64,000 nt of DNA from Haematobia irritans (lineage: Eukaryota > Arthropoda > Insecta > Diptera > Muscidae): contig NC_134401.1 of assembly GCF_050003625.1 (NCBI RefSeq), forward strand, positions 72,142,442 through 72,206,441, given 5' to 3'. A model generated the notes under the pieces. That model saw only the letters and a list, made by a program, of their open reading frames with translations. It had not been told where the DNA came from and ran no database searches. Positions 11,562-22,550 of this stretch are shown here, in pieces. Each line of letters begins with the position of its first letter. Position 1 is the stretch's first letter. The position numbers and the translations under genes are program-made.

Positions 11562-12186
11562 ATACTTGTATGGACAGCATTTCTTGCTCAGAACTGATCA
11601 CTCAGCCCTACGATGGTTGCTCCAATTCAAGAATCCGGAAGCTCAACTGGCATGTTGGATAGAAAGACTCCAAAGCTATGATTTCAGTATCGAGCATAGA
11701 AAAGGTGGCAAATATGGTAACGCTGACGCCTTGTCACGTCGACCTTGAAATGTCGAGTGCACACACTGCTCGAAAGCTGAACATAAGGAAGAAATCGTTG
11801 ATGTCCGGCTGTTACACATAGAATCTGGAGTGGACTGGCCAACAGAACAGCGCAAAGATCCAATCTTGAAGAAAATTGTTTCAGCAAAGGAAGAAGATAA
11901 GAAACCTAGCAAGAAAGACAACGCAGCCGAAAGTCCACTTATGAAATCATACTGGGCTCAATGGGACAATCTATGTCTGGTCAATGGAACCCTGCAACGT
12001 AAGTGGGAAAGTGAAGATGGCAGGGTATAGCCGAAACTTTATAATCGTGCCAGATTCCAAGGTAAAGGATGTTTTGACGGAATTTCACAATGGTCCAAGT
12101 GGAGGTCACTTGGGAATAACCAAAACTGCGGAGAACGTGAATCGCCGATTCTACTGGGTTGGATGCCAGAAATCAATTGCGGAATA
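9885..12186 (+). pseudogene. pol: gypsy pol copy 2: PR, RT, RNase H, integrase N-terminus
   Basis: This is a near-identical duplicate of the 6250-8550 segment, with the protease DTGAS, the palm YLDD, RNase H DTDASAFGMGG and the integrase GGHLGITK motif in the same order. Differences include the frame-joining insertion near 10800 and a C-codon changed to TGA after DALSRRP (about 11746-11748). It ends at the internal LINE junction 12189-12199. Confidence 0.88.
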
Positions 12187-12306
12187 GGTAGCCAATTGCT
12201 CTTTATTCAACCGTCTAACGGAACGGACGTGTTTTTTAATAGCGGATAAAATCATCGTAATAAGTACCTACTACGAATTTCAAGTGTGGTGGGATATTAG
12301 GCCACC

Positions 12307-13522
12307 ATGCAGAGAAATTCAAAGACATCCACTGGGTTGCTAACTTCAGTGCCCAGTGGTATCGACTGGAGTTATAAATTTGGGCAATGACCAAGAGTTA
12401 GGCCCAATTAGTCGATCTGTAGACGGGTCGACTGGTGGCGACAATTTGACAAGTCGAACCTTTTCCAAGGTAACGGCATCAAAAGGAGGTAATCCCTCAC
12501 GAAAGAGATTCAAGGAACGCAGAAATGCTTTGTTTATCCTAAAGAAATTAGGATAAGTCGACCCAAGCACGCTGTCGGCTAAACAAAGCGATTCCTTAAA
12601 ATGGGCTCAAGGAATTCTTGAGGCTGGAAAAAGGGAACGATCACCGGATGAGCTGCCATCCTCCAAAAGGGATCAACGATCGTTTGCCTCAGTTGCTAAA
12701 GACAGCCTTGTGATGGCTATCATTAATAAAGGTGCATTGGACGGTATGGTTCCAAAGCAAAAATGGGGGGAAATTGAGAATGATTTGTCTGGCGTCTACT
12801 CACAGGTGCTGGAAAAGTTTCCCGGCCCAGATACTCCAAGAGGCTGGTTGGTATCAAGGACGATTTAAGCTAGTCGCATTTGAGGACCAGATGTCTATAG
12901 AATGTTTTAGAGCTGCTCTGATACTAATTGGAGAAGTTTGGGAAGGAGCTGCTCTAGAGTTAGTCGAGAAGAAAGACATACCGGCTAGACCTAGAGCACA
13001 TGCGTGGATACCTGCAAACCCTCCTGACCCTGAATCTATTTTAAATAGACTGAAACAATGCAATCCAGATCTTCCAACAGTTGATTGGAAGGTTGGCCGT
13101 TTGGATGAAGTGGATGGGCCAAGACGGCATGCAGTGTTTATATTGAACACTCAGTCTTTGCCACATCTAGCAAAGTCTCAGGGCCGTGTATGTTATGGCT
13201 TTCATTATATCCAAATGAAGGTGTATAAAAACGATCAGCTAAAGGATTCAGAAATGGAAAAGCCTCTGTCTGAATCAGAAGTAAGCGGATCCTCTTGCGA
13301 AGTCGAGGGAGATACCAAAGTTGAAGACATGGATAGATACCCTATGCGTGAGGAGCCTTCTACTGCCTCAGAACTCACCAAAGTTGAACCTATGGTTATT
13401 GCGAGAGTCACCGATATCTCTGAAGAGGACATTCCTGATGACTCGATTGAAGCGGCTGATGTGACGGTTGTTGAAAATCTCGATGGTCCTACGGATCCTC
13501 CAGATAAATCTTCATCATTGTA
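12307..13522 (+). pseudogene. LINE ORF1, copy 2
   Basis: This copy has the same architecture and the same early lesions as copy 1 (frame change after the Kozak-like ATG, TAA at 12554-12556, TTGG duplication near 12847). Its open part, 12732-13523, ends naturally with the codons for DKSSSL and TAA. The stop lies inside ORF2, whose first ATG at 13483 precedes it, so the two frames overlap by about 40 nt. That overlap is expected for translational coupling in LINEs. Confidence 0.72.
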
Positions 13523-16500
13523 AGGCTGCATGTGCTGCCTTAAAAGTTCTCCTGATGAAAGGGTACATAGACATCGTTCTTATTCAAGAACCATATGTTT
13601 ATAGAAACAAAATATGTGAATTAAGTACTCCGGGGTTCAAACTATTGCAGTATACTGGTAATGATGTAATTCGAGCCTGTATAATTGCTAAAAACGAGCT
13701 TAACTTGTTTCTGCTTCCTTCAATGTGCAATGCAGACACTGTCGTTGCCAATTTAGAAATAGCCAAATGCAAATATTTGGTATCTTCGGTCTACATGGGA
13801 CATGATAGGGAGATGCCTCCATGTGCCGTTAAGGCCTTAGTGGAGGAGTCACTGAAAACAAAGACGAAACTCATTATGGAATGCGATGCAAATGCCCATC
13901 ATAGTATATGGGGAAGTGGTGACATTAATGCAAGAAGCTCTTTAACGTGCAGGAAGCTCTTTAACAAAGCAAAGTCCACCAGAGCTCCTTTGGAGTGGGA
14001 CGCTTACAAGATGTATCTGAGAGGATACAAACGAGAACTGAGAAAGGCTCAGCATAAATCTTGGAATGATTACTGCAGCAGCATTGAGAATACGTCCGAG
14101 GTTTCCAGACTACGGAAGGTGCTAGTATCCACGAACTCCGCTCCAGGTTTCATTAAAACATCGGAGGGCAATTGGACAACGTCCAATGAGGAGACGCTGG
14201 AGGTACTATTGGACACACATTTTCCCGGAAATCAGACAGTTGAACCATGTACTGGCGGTGCCACAGTGGCTCAGACGTCGTTTCCTATCGAGGAAATTGT
14301 ATCAGAATCTAGAATAAAATGGGTGTTAAATAGCTTTGGATCATTCAAATCCCCCGGACCTGATGGAATTACTCCGGCGGAGTTACAAGCGGTGGCTGAC
14401 AGAATTATCCCCTGGTTGTCGGCGATATATATAAGATGTATCAACTTAGCATATATTCCAGGAAAGTGGAGGGAATCAAAAGTGGTTTTCATACCTAAAG
14501 CGGGAAAAGCCTCTCACTCGAATGCGAAGTATTTCCGACCAATCAGCTTATCATCATTCCTACTTAAGACTCTGGAGAAGATGATAGATATGTATCTTAG
14601 AACTAGCGTCGATTCAAGTTTGCTCTCGAAACGACAGCGTGCATACTCGAAGGGCAAGTCTATTGAGACCGCATTACATGAACTAGTCAGCTGTATTGAA
14701 AGCTTACTATCTGTCAAAGAATACACAAGCGTATTGTTTCTAGACATCGAAGGGGAGTTCAATAACGTCCATCCGAGCTCGATATTAAGTGGACTGACAA
14801 CTCTGAATGTTGATCCAGGTATACTTAGGCTGTTAGACGAACTCCTAAGGAAAAGACGCATTTCAGCCACACTAGGACAAGCAAACATACAAAGGTATGT
14901 GAACAGAGGCACTCCTCAAGGAGGAGGTCTATCACCTCTTCTTTGGAATGTTGCTATAAATGACCTTCTGGTTTCCCTAGAAAAAGAAAGGATACAAGTG
15001 GTGACATACGCAGATGATGTGGCGCTAGCAGTCAGGGGAAAACTCGCATCAAGAGTTAGAGATATTATACAGAGAGCCCTCCGGATGACTGAGAAATGAG
15101 CGAAAGATAATGGTCTTGGGGTAAATCCTGCAAAGACAGAACTAGTCATGTACTGCAAAGATCGCAAAACTCCACGGTTAGGCCCATTTCCTTAGGGGGT
15201 ATTGAAATTCCCTTTAGGGAGTGTGCAAAATACCTTGGCGTTATTTTGGACAGGAAGCGGAACTTTAAGATTAATATTGAAGAAAGGGCGAGGAAAGCAA
15301 CGGTAGCTTTATACTCGTGCAAAAAGGCAATAGGGAAAAAGTGGAGACTAAAACCAAAAATTGTACATTGGCTATACACGGGAGTGGTTAGACCTATAAT
15401 GCTATATGGTGTTCCAGTCTGGTGGCCGGCACTTCACCAGCCGACAAGTTTAGACAAAGTTCATCGTATGGCGTATCTCAGGTGCATTCAGCAAGACAGG
15501 AACAAACTCCCTTAATGTCATACTGCATCTATTGCCTTTAGACATTTTGGCCAAACAGTCAGCTGCAACAACGGCTGTGCGGTTGCGCGAGCTATCGCTA
15601 TGGTCGGAAAAAAGTTACGGTCACAGTTCGGTCCTCAAAATAATGCCAGATGTGGCTAACGTTGTGGATTACACTTTGGCGAGTCCACTTTTCGACAAAA
15701 AGTTTGAGACTCTAATTCCCAACAGTGAGGTGTGGTGTACACGGACCCCGGGGAATAAAAGATATATAGATTTCTACACTGATGGCTCCAAATTGGATGG
15801 CCAAGTGGGTTTCGGAGTATATTCTAAAGATCTGGAACTTCGAATAGCGAAAAGATTACCTGATCACTGTAGTGTTTTTCAGGCTGAAATATTAGCAATA
15901 AGAGAAGTGTTGAATTGGCTGAGAAGTAATGCTCCAAGCAATATTGACATTAATATATACTCAGACAGTCAACCTGCAATAAAATCCTTGGACTCTGTGT
16001 TCCTCAACTCGAAAACGGCCATCGACTGCCGCAAATCTCTCAATGAGATGGCTTAGCAGCACAATATTCACCTAATGTGGGTGCCTGGCCACAGGAGCAT
16101 ACCGGGGAACTGCGAAGCAGATGAGCTAGCAAGGTTAAGAACTACCTTACATATTCCAGGGGAACTAGAATCTGTTGGTGTGCCTCTGGCTACCTGCAAG
16201 CTCTTACTGCGTGAGAAGGCTGCCATGATAACAAATGTTCGATGGGAGAATTGTAAGGGTTGTAACGACACCAAGCAAATATGACCCCATTTAAACTTAA
16301 ACCGCACACTAGATATGCTAGTGTTCTCGAGACGCCAGATATCACTCCGGATACCTGCTATAACGGGTCGCTGCCTGATAGGCGATTTTGCAAAAACTAT
16401 TGGTTCGAAGTATAATGACTATTGTATGAGCTGTCATGATGCGGAGGAAAAGGAATCAATAAAACACCTCTTGTGTGAGTGTCCTGCATTTTGTGTAAGG

Positions 16501-16617
16501 CGTAAGCAAATTTTAGGAGCATATAGCTTCAGATTACTGGCGGACCTGGAAAACGTTAACTTAAGCAGTCTGCTAATGTTTTTGGAACAATCTGGTTGGT
16601 TCAACAGAAGAAAATAA
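13483..16617 (+). pseudogene. LINE ORF2: endonuclease, reverse transcriptase, RNase H
   Basis: The N-terminus VLRILQINLHHCKAA and LIQEPY mark an apurinic-type endonuclease. Its second half is lost by an in-frame deletion after DANAHHSIWGSGDINARS, where GAAGCTCTTTAAC occurs twice (13934-13975). The RT shows FRPISLSSFLLKTLEK, LDIEGEFNNV (an A-to-E change in a normally small position), GTPQGG at 14908-14925 and YADD at 15007-15018. A Trp codon has become TGA at 15097-15099, with frame changes near 15190 and 15500. RNase H has YTDGSK, QAE and YSDSQ, then TAG at 16054-16056, then GNCEADELAR. A CCHC-like C-terminus with HLLCECP follows. Confidence 0.85.
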
Positions 16618-16680
16618 TCGAGAAGGTTCAACGGTTAAAACTAGAAGTGCCCATATGTAATAGGTACTATTAGTTATTGT

Positions 16681-16758
16681 GGTATCACAATGGACTGAAT
16701 AGTCTAAGTGAGCCTGAATCTTAATCGGGCTGCCACTTTAACCTAACCTAACCTAACC
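16681..16758 (+). other. LINE 3' tail shared with the SINE
   Basis: The first 37 bases (GGTATCACAATGGACTGAAT and onward to GAGCCTGA) are identical to the 3' end of the SINEs at 25217 and 34608. Both tails then carry a CGGG(C/T)TGCCAC motif and end in CCTAA-type repeats. Such shared ends are recognised by the LINE reverse transcriptase. Confidence 0.85.
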
Positions 16759-17259
16759 TAGCCAATTGCGAGAAGTGCATGAAGGCGAAAGGTCCAACAC
16801 GAACAAGTCGAGCTCATATGCAAGAATATAGACCAGTTGCGCCATTTGAAAGAATAGCAATGGACCTTGCAGGCCCTTTCGGCGCTAAACCTAATGAGCT
16901 CGCCATGGAAGAAAACAGTAACGACATACCAAGCACGTTCACGAATCAGTGCGCAACAAAACACAATTGTCAGCAACAGGATGAAGGCGAGATATGATCG
17001 TGCTGCAAATACTGAGGGCTTCCAAGAAGCACAATTGGTTCTGCTTTCTAATCCCCAACGAAAGAAAGGATTGTGTCCGAAGCTGCAAGACCCTTACAAA
17101 ATCATCAAGAAGATCAATGATGTTGTATACCGCATTCAAAAGGACGACAGCCCTAGATCAAAGATGAAAGTTGTACATCTGGAACATTTGGCGACGGAAC
17201 GGATACTGTACATATTTGGGACGAACAGGCTTAAGCGGGAGGCAGTGTTACGGATGTGA
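16759..17259 (+). pseudogene. pol: gypsy integrase remainder, catalytic core deleted
   Basis: The frame resumes after the LINE with CEKCMKAKG, the Cys pair of the integrase zinc domain, then FERIAMDLAGPF at the start of the catalytic core. The core is then lost: sequence jumps near 16893 to the C-terminal domain (SNRMKARYDRAANTEGF, LQDPYKIIKKI, VVHLEHLATE). The two Asp and one Glu of the core are therefore absent. The C-terminal frame is open from 16867 to 17259. Confidence 0.8.
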
Positions 17260-17815
17260 TATTTCTAGATTTAGGTGTATTTAAATTAATTTCCATTAAT
17301 TTAAAATTTCAAATTGTAACGATAAAATTACGTCATCGCTTGTTAGAATCATCTTTATTTTCTAGTAGTTTCCTAAACATCTTTCTCATTCGCTCATTGT
17401 AAAGTAACCCTTTTGCTTTGTTATCTTCATTTATTGTTATTGTTGTAGTAATATGAGCATAACCATCTGCAGATAGTTGTAGGCAAGTCTATGAACATAA
17501 TCTGATATGCGACATCTGCCAGCTACTAGTAGAATTTTCTAGATGGTTGTAGCCAAGACTATGAGCATAAGCCGATAAATATGAGCGATATCGCTAGACA
17601 TGTGCGACATCTGCTCGGAGTGGTTGTAGGCCCGACTATCCAGAACTTTTGAAATCGTCATATCGCGGTATATAAACCCCTGGCGGAGGAAGCAGTCAAG
17701 AGCAAATAAGTGAAACCTACCAGTTAAGCAAATATATTGTAGATTGTCGTTATTTGAAAAGAACTGTGCTTTAATTGTCGGGTTATTGAACACGTCTCAA
17801 TATAAAAACGTAACA
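17246..17815 (+). mobile_element. gypsy 3' LTR
   Basis: The LTR follows the purine-rich AAGCGGGAGGCAG. It begins TGTTACGGATG and ends AACGTAACA, so the short inverted ends TGTTAC/GTAACA are visible. A TATAAA box lies at 17671. Length is 570 bp. No 5' partner is present in the window. Confidence 0.8.
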
Positions 17816-18256
17816 ATGTTTATGGTCGCGCATGTGCAGCACATTGGTGCGTTATCAGCTACGGCTACATATCTAATGCGTTTTCATTTTATTATATGGA
17901 AAAATGATATAGCGTATATTGCGTAGACGTCCCAGAAAATCTCTAGCCAAATCTCAGCAGGGCAAGGGGAGGCCCCTCTCCCCTTCCCAATATCGCAAAA
18001 TCAGATATCCATTATAATAATATAACCTACACCACATCTTCTTCAAATTTCAAGTAAATTGGAAAAGTTTAATTGTTTCACGGTATGTGCTTGAGGAGAA
18101 ATTAGGTCTCCCTTTGCCCTTTTATTTTTCCCCGACCAAGTATTATTAAAAATCATATACCTCATATAAATTTCATAATCTCCCCCAAGTTCTCCGTAAA
18201 TTTTCAGTAAGTCGAAATTTTAGTTATATCGAAAAATAAAGTAGCTGTTCTTTGCC
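17816..18256. repeat. Degenerate tandem repeat, left part
   Basis: After about 120 bases without visible features, the sequence from about 17935 belongs to a degenerate repeat with landmarks ATCGAAAAATAAA(G/A)TAG and CTTTG(C/T)CTA(GAC). It is interrupted at 18257 and continues at 20640. No coding signal is visible. Confidence 0.55.
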
Positions 18257-18767
18257 TACACTGTTAGAAAAATATGTTTTTCATATGTTCCGATATAAAC
18301 AAAATGTGTTTCGGGCACAATTTTAAAACACAATATATTTAAGTGCGAACATGTAATGTTCCTAAACTAACACTAAATGTTTGGGACATCTATGTTAATA
18401 TGTTAGAATATATTATGTTTGGGGCATGAATGTTTCATAAAAATCATATGTGTGAATGCAAACATATATAAATTTACAAATTTCGACTAAACATACATAT
18501 GTTGTGATATTTTATTCAAAGCGACAGAGAGAGTATAGAGAAAGAAATAGAGATGGAAACCGGGAGAGTTGTCGAAAGATATCAACATAACACAGCAAAA
18601 GAATCAAAAAGAGAACAATTTCTGTGAAACCGCTTGTATGTTGTTTCGGAAAACTGTTTTATGATAAGGCCAAAAATTTGATATGCTTAAGTCTAAATAT
18701 TATTTAATTTGAATAAAGAGAATAGACATTCGGAACCAAGATAATAGACATTTGAACATAGACCAAG

Positions 18768-19375
18768 GAAGGTATAGACATCTCATGTGAATTCACAATG
18801 GTTTTGTTTATTTAGAGTGCGCAGTCATTCCACTCAATTGTGCAGTCAAGTGACTCAATTACTTTTTGGAAAAAGAGAATAACCCTACAAATCAGTCAAT
18901 TTACATTACAAAAAAGGTGTGGACGGATAGAATTTTATAAGCTTTTACAATATTTGGTGTTTCAACAAGAGAACAAGGGGAAGAAGACAAATTAAAGCCA
19001 AATTAAAAAATCACTCAATTGCAGACGAAAAAGAGCCCTCTACGGTGTGCAGACAAACTACAGCGCTGTGAATTCAATTGAGATGTCTTATATTTAATTG
19101 GTCTATGATTTGAAACACAAACAGCATATGTTTTCGCCTTGAGACATAGACCAATTAAATATAAGACATCTCAATTGAATTCACAGCGCTGTAGTTTGTC
19201 TGCACACCGTAGAGGGCTCTTTTTCGTCTGCAATTGAGTGATTTTTTAATTTGGCTTTAATTTGTCTTCTTTCCCTTGTTCTCTTGTTGATTGAGAGTGG
19301 AATGACTGCGCACTCTAAATAAACAAAACCATTGTGAATTCACATGAGATGTCTATACCTTCCTTGGTCTATGCT
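18768..19375. repeat. Large hairpin (inverted repeat) with short loop
   Basis: Bases 18966-19114 are mirrored at 19143-19290, and 18768-18835 at 19291-19375, around a loop of about 28 bases (19115-19142). The left arm has about 130 extra bases (18836-18965) that the right arm lacks. Arms are nearly identical, including the motif GAATTCACAGCGCTG near the tip. Confidence 0.85.
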
Positions 19376-20070
19376 TGAGAGCAGCATTTTATGTATGTGT
19401 GGACATGTGTTTTGTTTATCATTTTGGCATTATGGGCACAATTTTTTTCTTGGTTCGTTAAAAGAAATCAGGGGTCTTCATAAAAATAACGAAAGGGCAC
19501 TATACTCTTTTTAGAGTTGGGAATGAAATAAGGAGGAAATAGTGAAAAATTACACAGTAAAATGTATAAAAACAAAGTTTAGTTTCTCTTTATTAATAAG
19601 TAGTCCACGAGGAGTTGACAGACACCATCAAATATAAAAGCGGGCATTAAGTTCGAGTTTTACAGCTAAAACAATTTAAAAAGTTTATTTTCTTTAAAAT
19701 TAATTATTAAAGAAAAATAAAAGGCATTTTAGAGCGATGGTGTTAAATGCTAGTAAAAAACTGTTCACGCCTAAATAAATGTATGTTTATATTATAAAAT
19801 TATTTATGTATGTTTATACTCGACTCCACGTTCTTCTTTTGTTAGAGTTTTTGAATTCCTTCCAAATTTTAAAGTTTTGTACCAAAAACAGTTTTTTTGT
19901 TACAAAATTGTTATTTTTGCAATAAAAAATAATATTTTATCCAAAAATCAGTCAATTTCTTTTATATCAAGCACTGTTACTGACTATAAATCTTTAATAA
20001 CCCACATTTCGAAGTTTCATTATAAAAATTTAATATAGTATAAATATACATGTGTAAATAAAAAAAGTTT

Positions 20071-20143
20071 CGGTCGGAGCAGGAATTGAACCCACGACCC
20101 TTTGCATATAAGGCAGACATGCTAACCACTGCTCCACGTGGCA
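20071..20143 (-). other. tRNA-like SINE relic, minus strand
   Basis: The minus strand reads as a tRNA-like 73-mer: an A-box-like GGAGCAGTGGTTAGCATG and a B-box-like GGTTCAATTCC at normal spacing. There is no good acceptor stem and no CCA context, so a SINE head or tRNA pseudogene is likelier than a working tRNA. Confidence 0.5.
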
Positions 20144-20258
20144 AACAATTGTATGTTTCTGTTAAATAATGTTATGTTTGCATGGGCTCGTGGGCGCTGC
20201 AAACTATGCTATATAAATGTAACTTATAACGATAATTATCTAATGGTGACTATAACAG

Positions 20259-20332
20259 CTACGTAGCCCAGTGGATAGTGTTTTGGCTTACAAACGGTAT
20301 GGTCCTCGGTTCGATTCTCCGTGCAGGCGAAA
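20259..20332 (+). other. tRNA-like SINE relic, plus strand
   Basis: It has an A-box-like GTAGCCCAGTGGATAG and a B-box GGTTCGATTCT about 50 bases apart. It lies about 120 bases from the minus-strand relic. The anticodon arm is poor, so it is treated as a relic. Confidence 0.45.
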
Positions 20333-20641
20333 GGTAAAATTTAAAAAAATTTTTAAAAGTGAATATTTTCTTCAACATTATTTGTATTACAGAAAAAGAT
20401 GCCAAGAACTACTAAATTTCGTGGAAGTGAAAATTACGAGTATGTTAGGGAATGAGCACAATCGTGTTTGGGAAAAATTCTTCCAAGAATATAATATTTT
20501 TGGCTCAAAATGCTTCCAAACATATAATATGTTCACATAAAACAAACATATTAATGTTTCGGCAGTATCCAATAATATATGTGCTTCCTGCAAAATATGT
20601 TTGGAACATATGTTAAAGAAGCGATTTTTTTTGAGGGTGTA

Positions 20642-21180
20642 GACGCCCCTTCAACCTTCCCTGAAAATTTCAAGCAAATGGGATAATTTTGTTCCAATTT
20701 TCAAAAAGTCAGGCAAAACGAGGTCCCCCTTCTCATCCAAATATTAAAAAAATCTGGTACCCCATAATAAATTCATAGTTTCACGGCGTGTTCTCTGTAA
20801 ATCTCAAGTAAATCAGACAATTTTTGTTTTTTACTGTACTTTAAACAAAAATCGTATAAAGGGGTGGTCCACCTCCGCGACCAAATATCGAAAAATAAAA
20901 TAGCGGGTCTTTGTCTAGACATCACCCCTAAACTTTCTTGGAAATTTCATCCAAATCAGAGAACTTTGGCCCAAGTTTGAAAAAGTCGGGCAAGGGGAAT
21001 GTCCCTCTCCCCACCAGATATTAAAAAGGAGGTACCCTATTTTTACCACATGATTATCCTCTACGTTCTCCGAACATTTTTCATGTGAAAAAATAAAATT
21101 ATTTTATAACAAAACCAACTGGGATGAATTCAAATTATTAATTTTTGTAATGTGCGCTGTACGTAAAAAAAGATTTTCCC
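20642..21180. repeat. Degenerate tandem repeat, right part
   Basis: This continues the 17935-18256 array, repeating GGAAATTTCA(A/T)(G/C)(C/T)AAAT, AAAAAGTC(A/G)GGCAA and ATCGAAAAATAAAATAG with many changes. No gene is visible. It ends before the hAT insertion. Confidence 0.5.
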
Positions 21181-21779
21181 GCTTTTCTGTTGAAACCAGG
21201 GCTGTGGAGTCGAGCCAATTTTGCTCGACTCCGACTCCGACTCCGACTCCAGCATTTTTCATCAGCTCGACTCCGACTCCGACTCCGGAGTCGACTCCGG
21301 GTAATATAACTAAATCTCATTTTAGTACCACTAATTCGTAGTTCTATTGAGGGGATATATATGGGGTATATATATGGATCGATATAAAGTATCGTATTTA
21401 TTTATGTGTGCAAGAAAGGTCTTAATTTCGCATTTATACCAATTAAACTCTTTATTTCAAATTTAGGGCAATGTTTAATAAATAAAATAATGATATAAAT
21501 ACCCATCATAATATGAGAAGATACCGACAGTATATGTATTTGTGGACGAAAATTATTATAAAGGGTTATATTCCCATATGCATGAATTTGAATCTGAATC
21601 GATTTAGACAAAATTGTATATACTTCTAGATAATCTCTGTACCTAAAATTTAAATCTAACGTTATGGGACGTAACACAATTATAGTAAAAAATAAAAATG
21701 CAAAGAAAGTCTAAAGTCGGGCGGGCCGATTGTAACATACTCTGCACAACTTTGTATTTAGATCAACATTTTGATAAAA

Positions 21780-22545
21780 TCTGAAATCAGACTTCTACAA
21801 AATCTCGTGCAATATTTGGGAAACATTCATAATTTTTTATATAGCAAAATTTGAGTCACTTTTACCAGTTTTCGACTTAGCAGTGAGTATCAGTAAGAAA
21901 AAAATTTGAGAAAATTTGCTACATAAATAAAATTTTGACAAATTGTTTTATAGAAATAAAATTTTGAAAAGAAATATAAATAGAAATTTTGGAAAAATTT
22001 TTGTGTAGTGAATAAAAGTTTGCAAAATTTTCTATAGAAACAAAATTTGAACTAAATTCTCTATATAAATAAATGTTTGAGAAAATTTTCTATATAAATA
22101 AATTTTTACCAAATTTTCTATAAAAAGACTATAGTAAACAAATTTTGACAAAATTTTCTATAGAAATAAAATTTTGAAAATAGAATCATCAATAGAAATT
22201 TTTGGAAAATTTTTTGTGTAGTAAATAAAACTTTGCAAAATTTTCTAAAGAAATAAAATGCTGCAAAATTTTCTATAGAAAGAAAATTTAGACTACATTT
22301 TCTATAAAAATAAAATGTTGACTAAATTTTCTATCGACATTAAATGTTGTATAAATTTTGTATAAAAAAATCTATAGTAACAAAATTTTGGCACAATTTT
22401 CTATGGAAAAAAATTTGAAAAAATTATTAATAGAAATTTTGGAAAATTTTTTGTGTAAATAAAATTTTGCACAATTTTCTATAGAAGCAAAATTTTTGCT
22501 AAATTTTCTATAGAAATAAATTTTTGACAAAATTTTCTACATAAA
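21780..22545. repeat. Degenerate AAATTTTCTATAGAAATAAA repeat
   Basis: A 25-30 base phrase around AAATTTTCTATAGAAATAAA recurs dozens of times with changes. The same family continues at 23281-23745 and 24236-24420 and appears inverted at 46930-47320. It is non-coding. Confidence 0.8.
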
Positions 22546-22550
22546 AATAT

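Larger units (their letters stand above)
6250..13520 (+). repeat. Tandem duplication, 3.6-kb unit twice
   Basis: Copy 1 is 6250-9884 and copy 2 is 9885-13520 (spacing 3635, rising to 3636 after a one-base insertion in copy 2). By eye only about a dozen differences separate them. Each unit holds gypsy protease to integrase N-terminus, the gypsy/LINE junction, and LINE ORF1. The duplication therefore postdates the LINE insertion. The novel joint at 9884/9885 links LINE sequence (TTCATCATTG) to gypsy sequence (CAAGAGCTGG) with at most one base of homology. Confidence 0.92.
12200..16758 (+). mobile_element. LINE copy 2, carrying ORF1, ORF2 and 3' tail
   Basis: This is the complete-length portion of the non-LTR retrotransposon. 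ORF1 and ORF2 overlap in different frames, followed by a short 3' UTR that ends in CCTAA-type repeats and the right target duplication. Endonuclease, RT and a separate RNase H domain in one ORF2, plus the repeat-ended tail, fit the I/LOA/Jockey group; the LOA type seems likeliest. Multiple stops show it is dead. Confidence 0.8.
5876..17815 (+). mobile_element. Ty3/gypsy LTR retrotransposon, 5'-truncated and nested
   Basis: The element runs gag end, protease, reverse transcriptase, RNase H, integrase and 3' LTR, the Ty3/gypsy order (integrase after RNase H). The 5' LTR and most of gag are missing. Integrase is split by a non-LTR element (8564-16758 including a tandem duplication), and the protease-to-integrase part is therefore present twice. 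Frameshifts, stops and a deleted integrase core make it inactive. Confidence 0.85.
18259..20639. mobile_element. 2.4-kb TA-flanked TIR element
   Basis: A TA borders each end (18257-18258, 20640-20641). The left end reads CACTGTTAGAAAAATATG and the inverted right end reads CACCCTCAAAAAAAATCG; both subtermini carry CATATGTTCC-like sequence. The empty site TTTGCC-TA-GACG is predicted by the surrounding repeat (TTTGTCTAGAC at about 20911). It contains a hairpin and tRNA-like relics but no transposase. The CAC...GTG ends and TA target match the style of the 4699 MITE. Confidence 0.7.

Noticed and set aside
16738..16762. CCTAA-type repeats as telomeric sequence
   Set aside because: Only about four units, located exactly at the LINE end and at SINE ends; this is the retroposon tail. 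Higher flies also lack short telomeric repeats.
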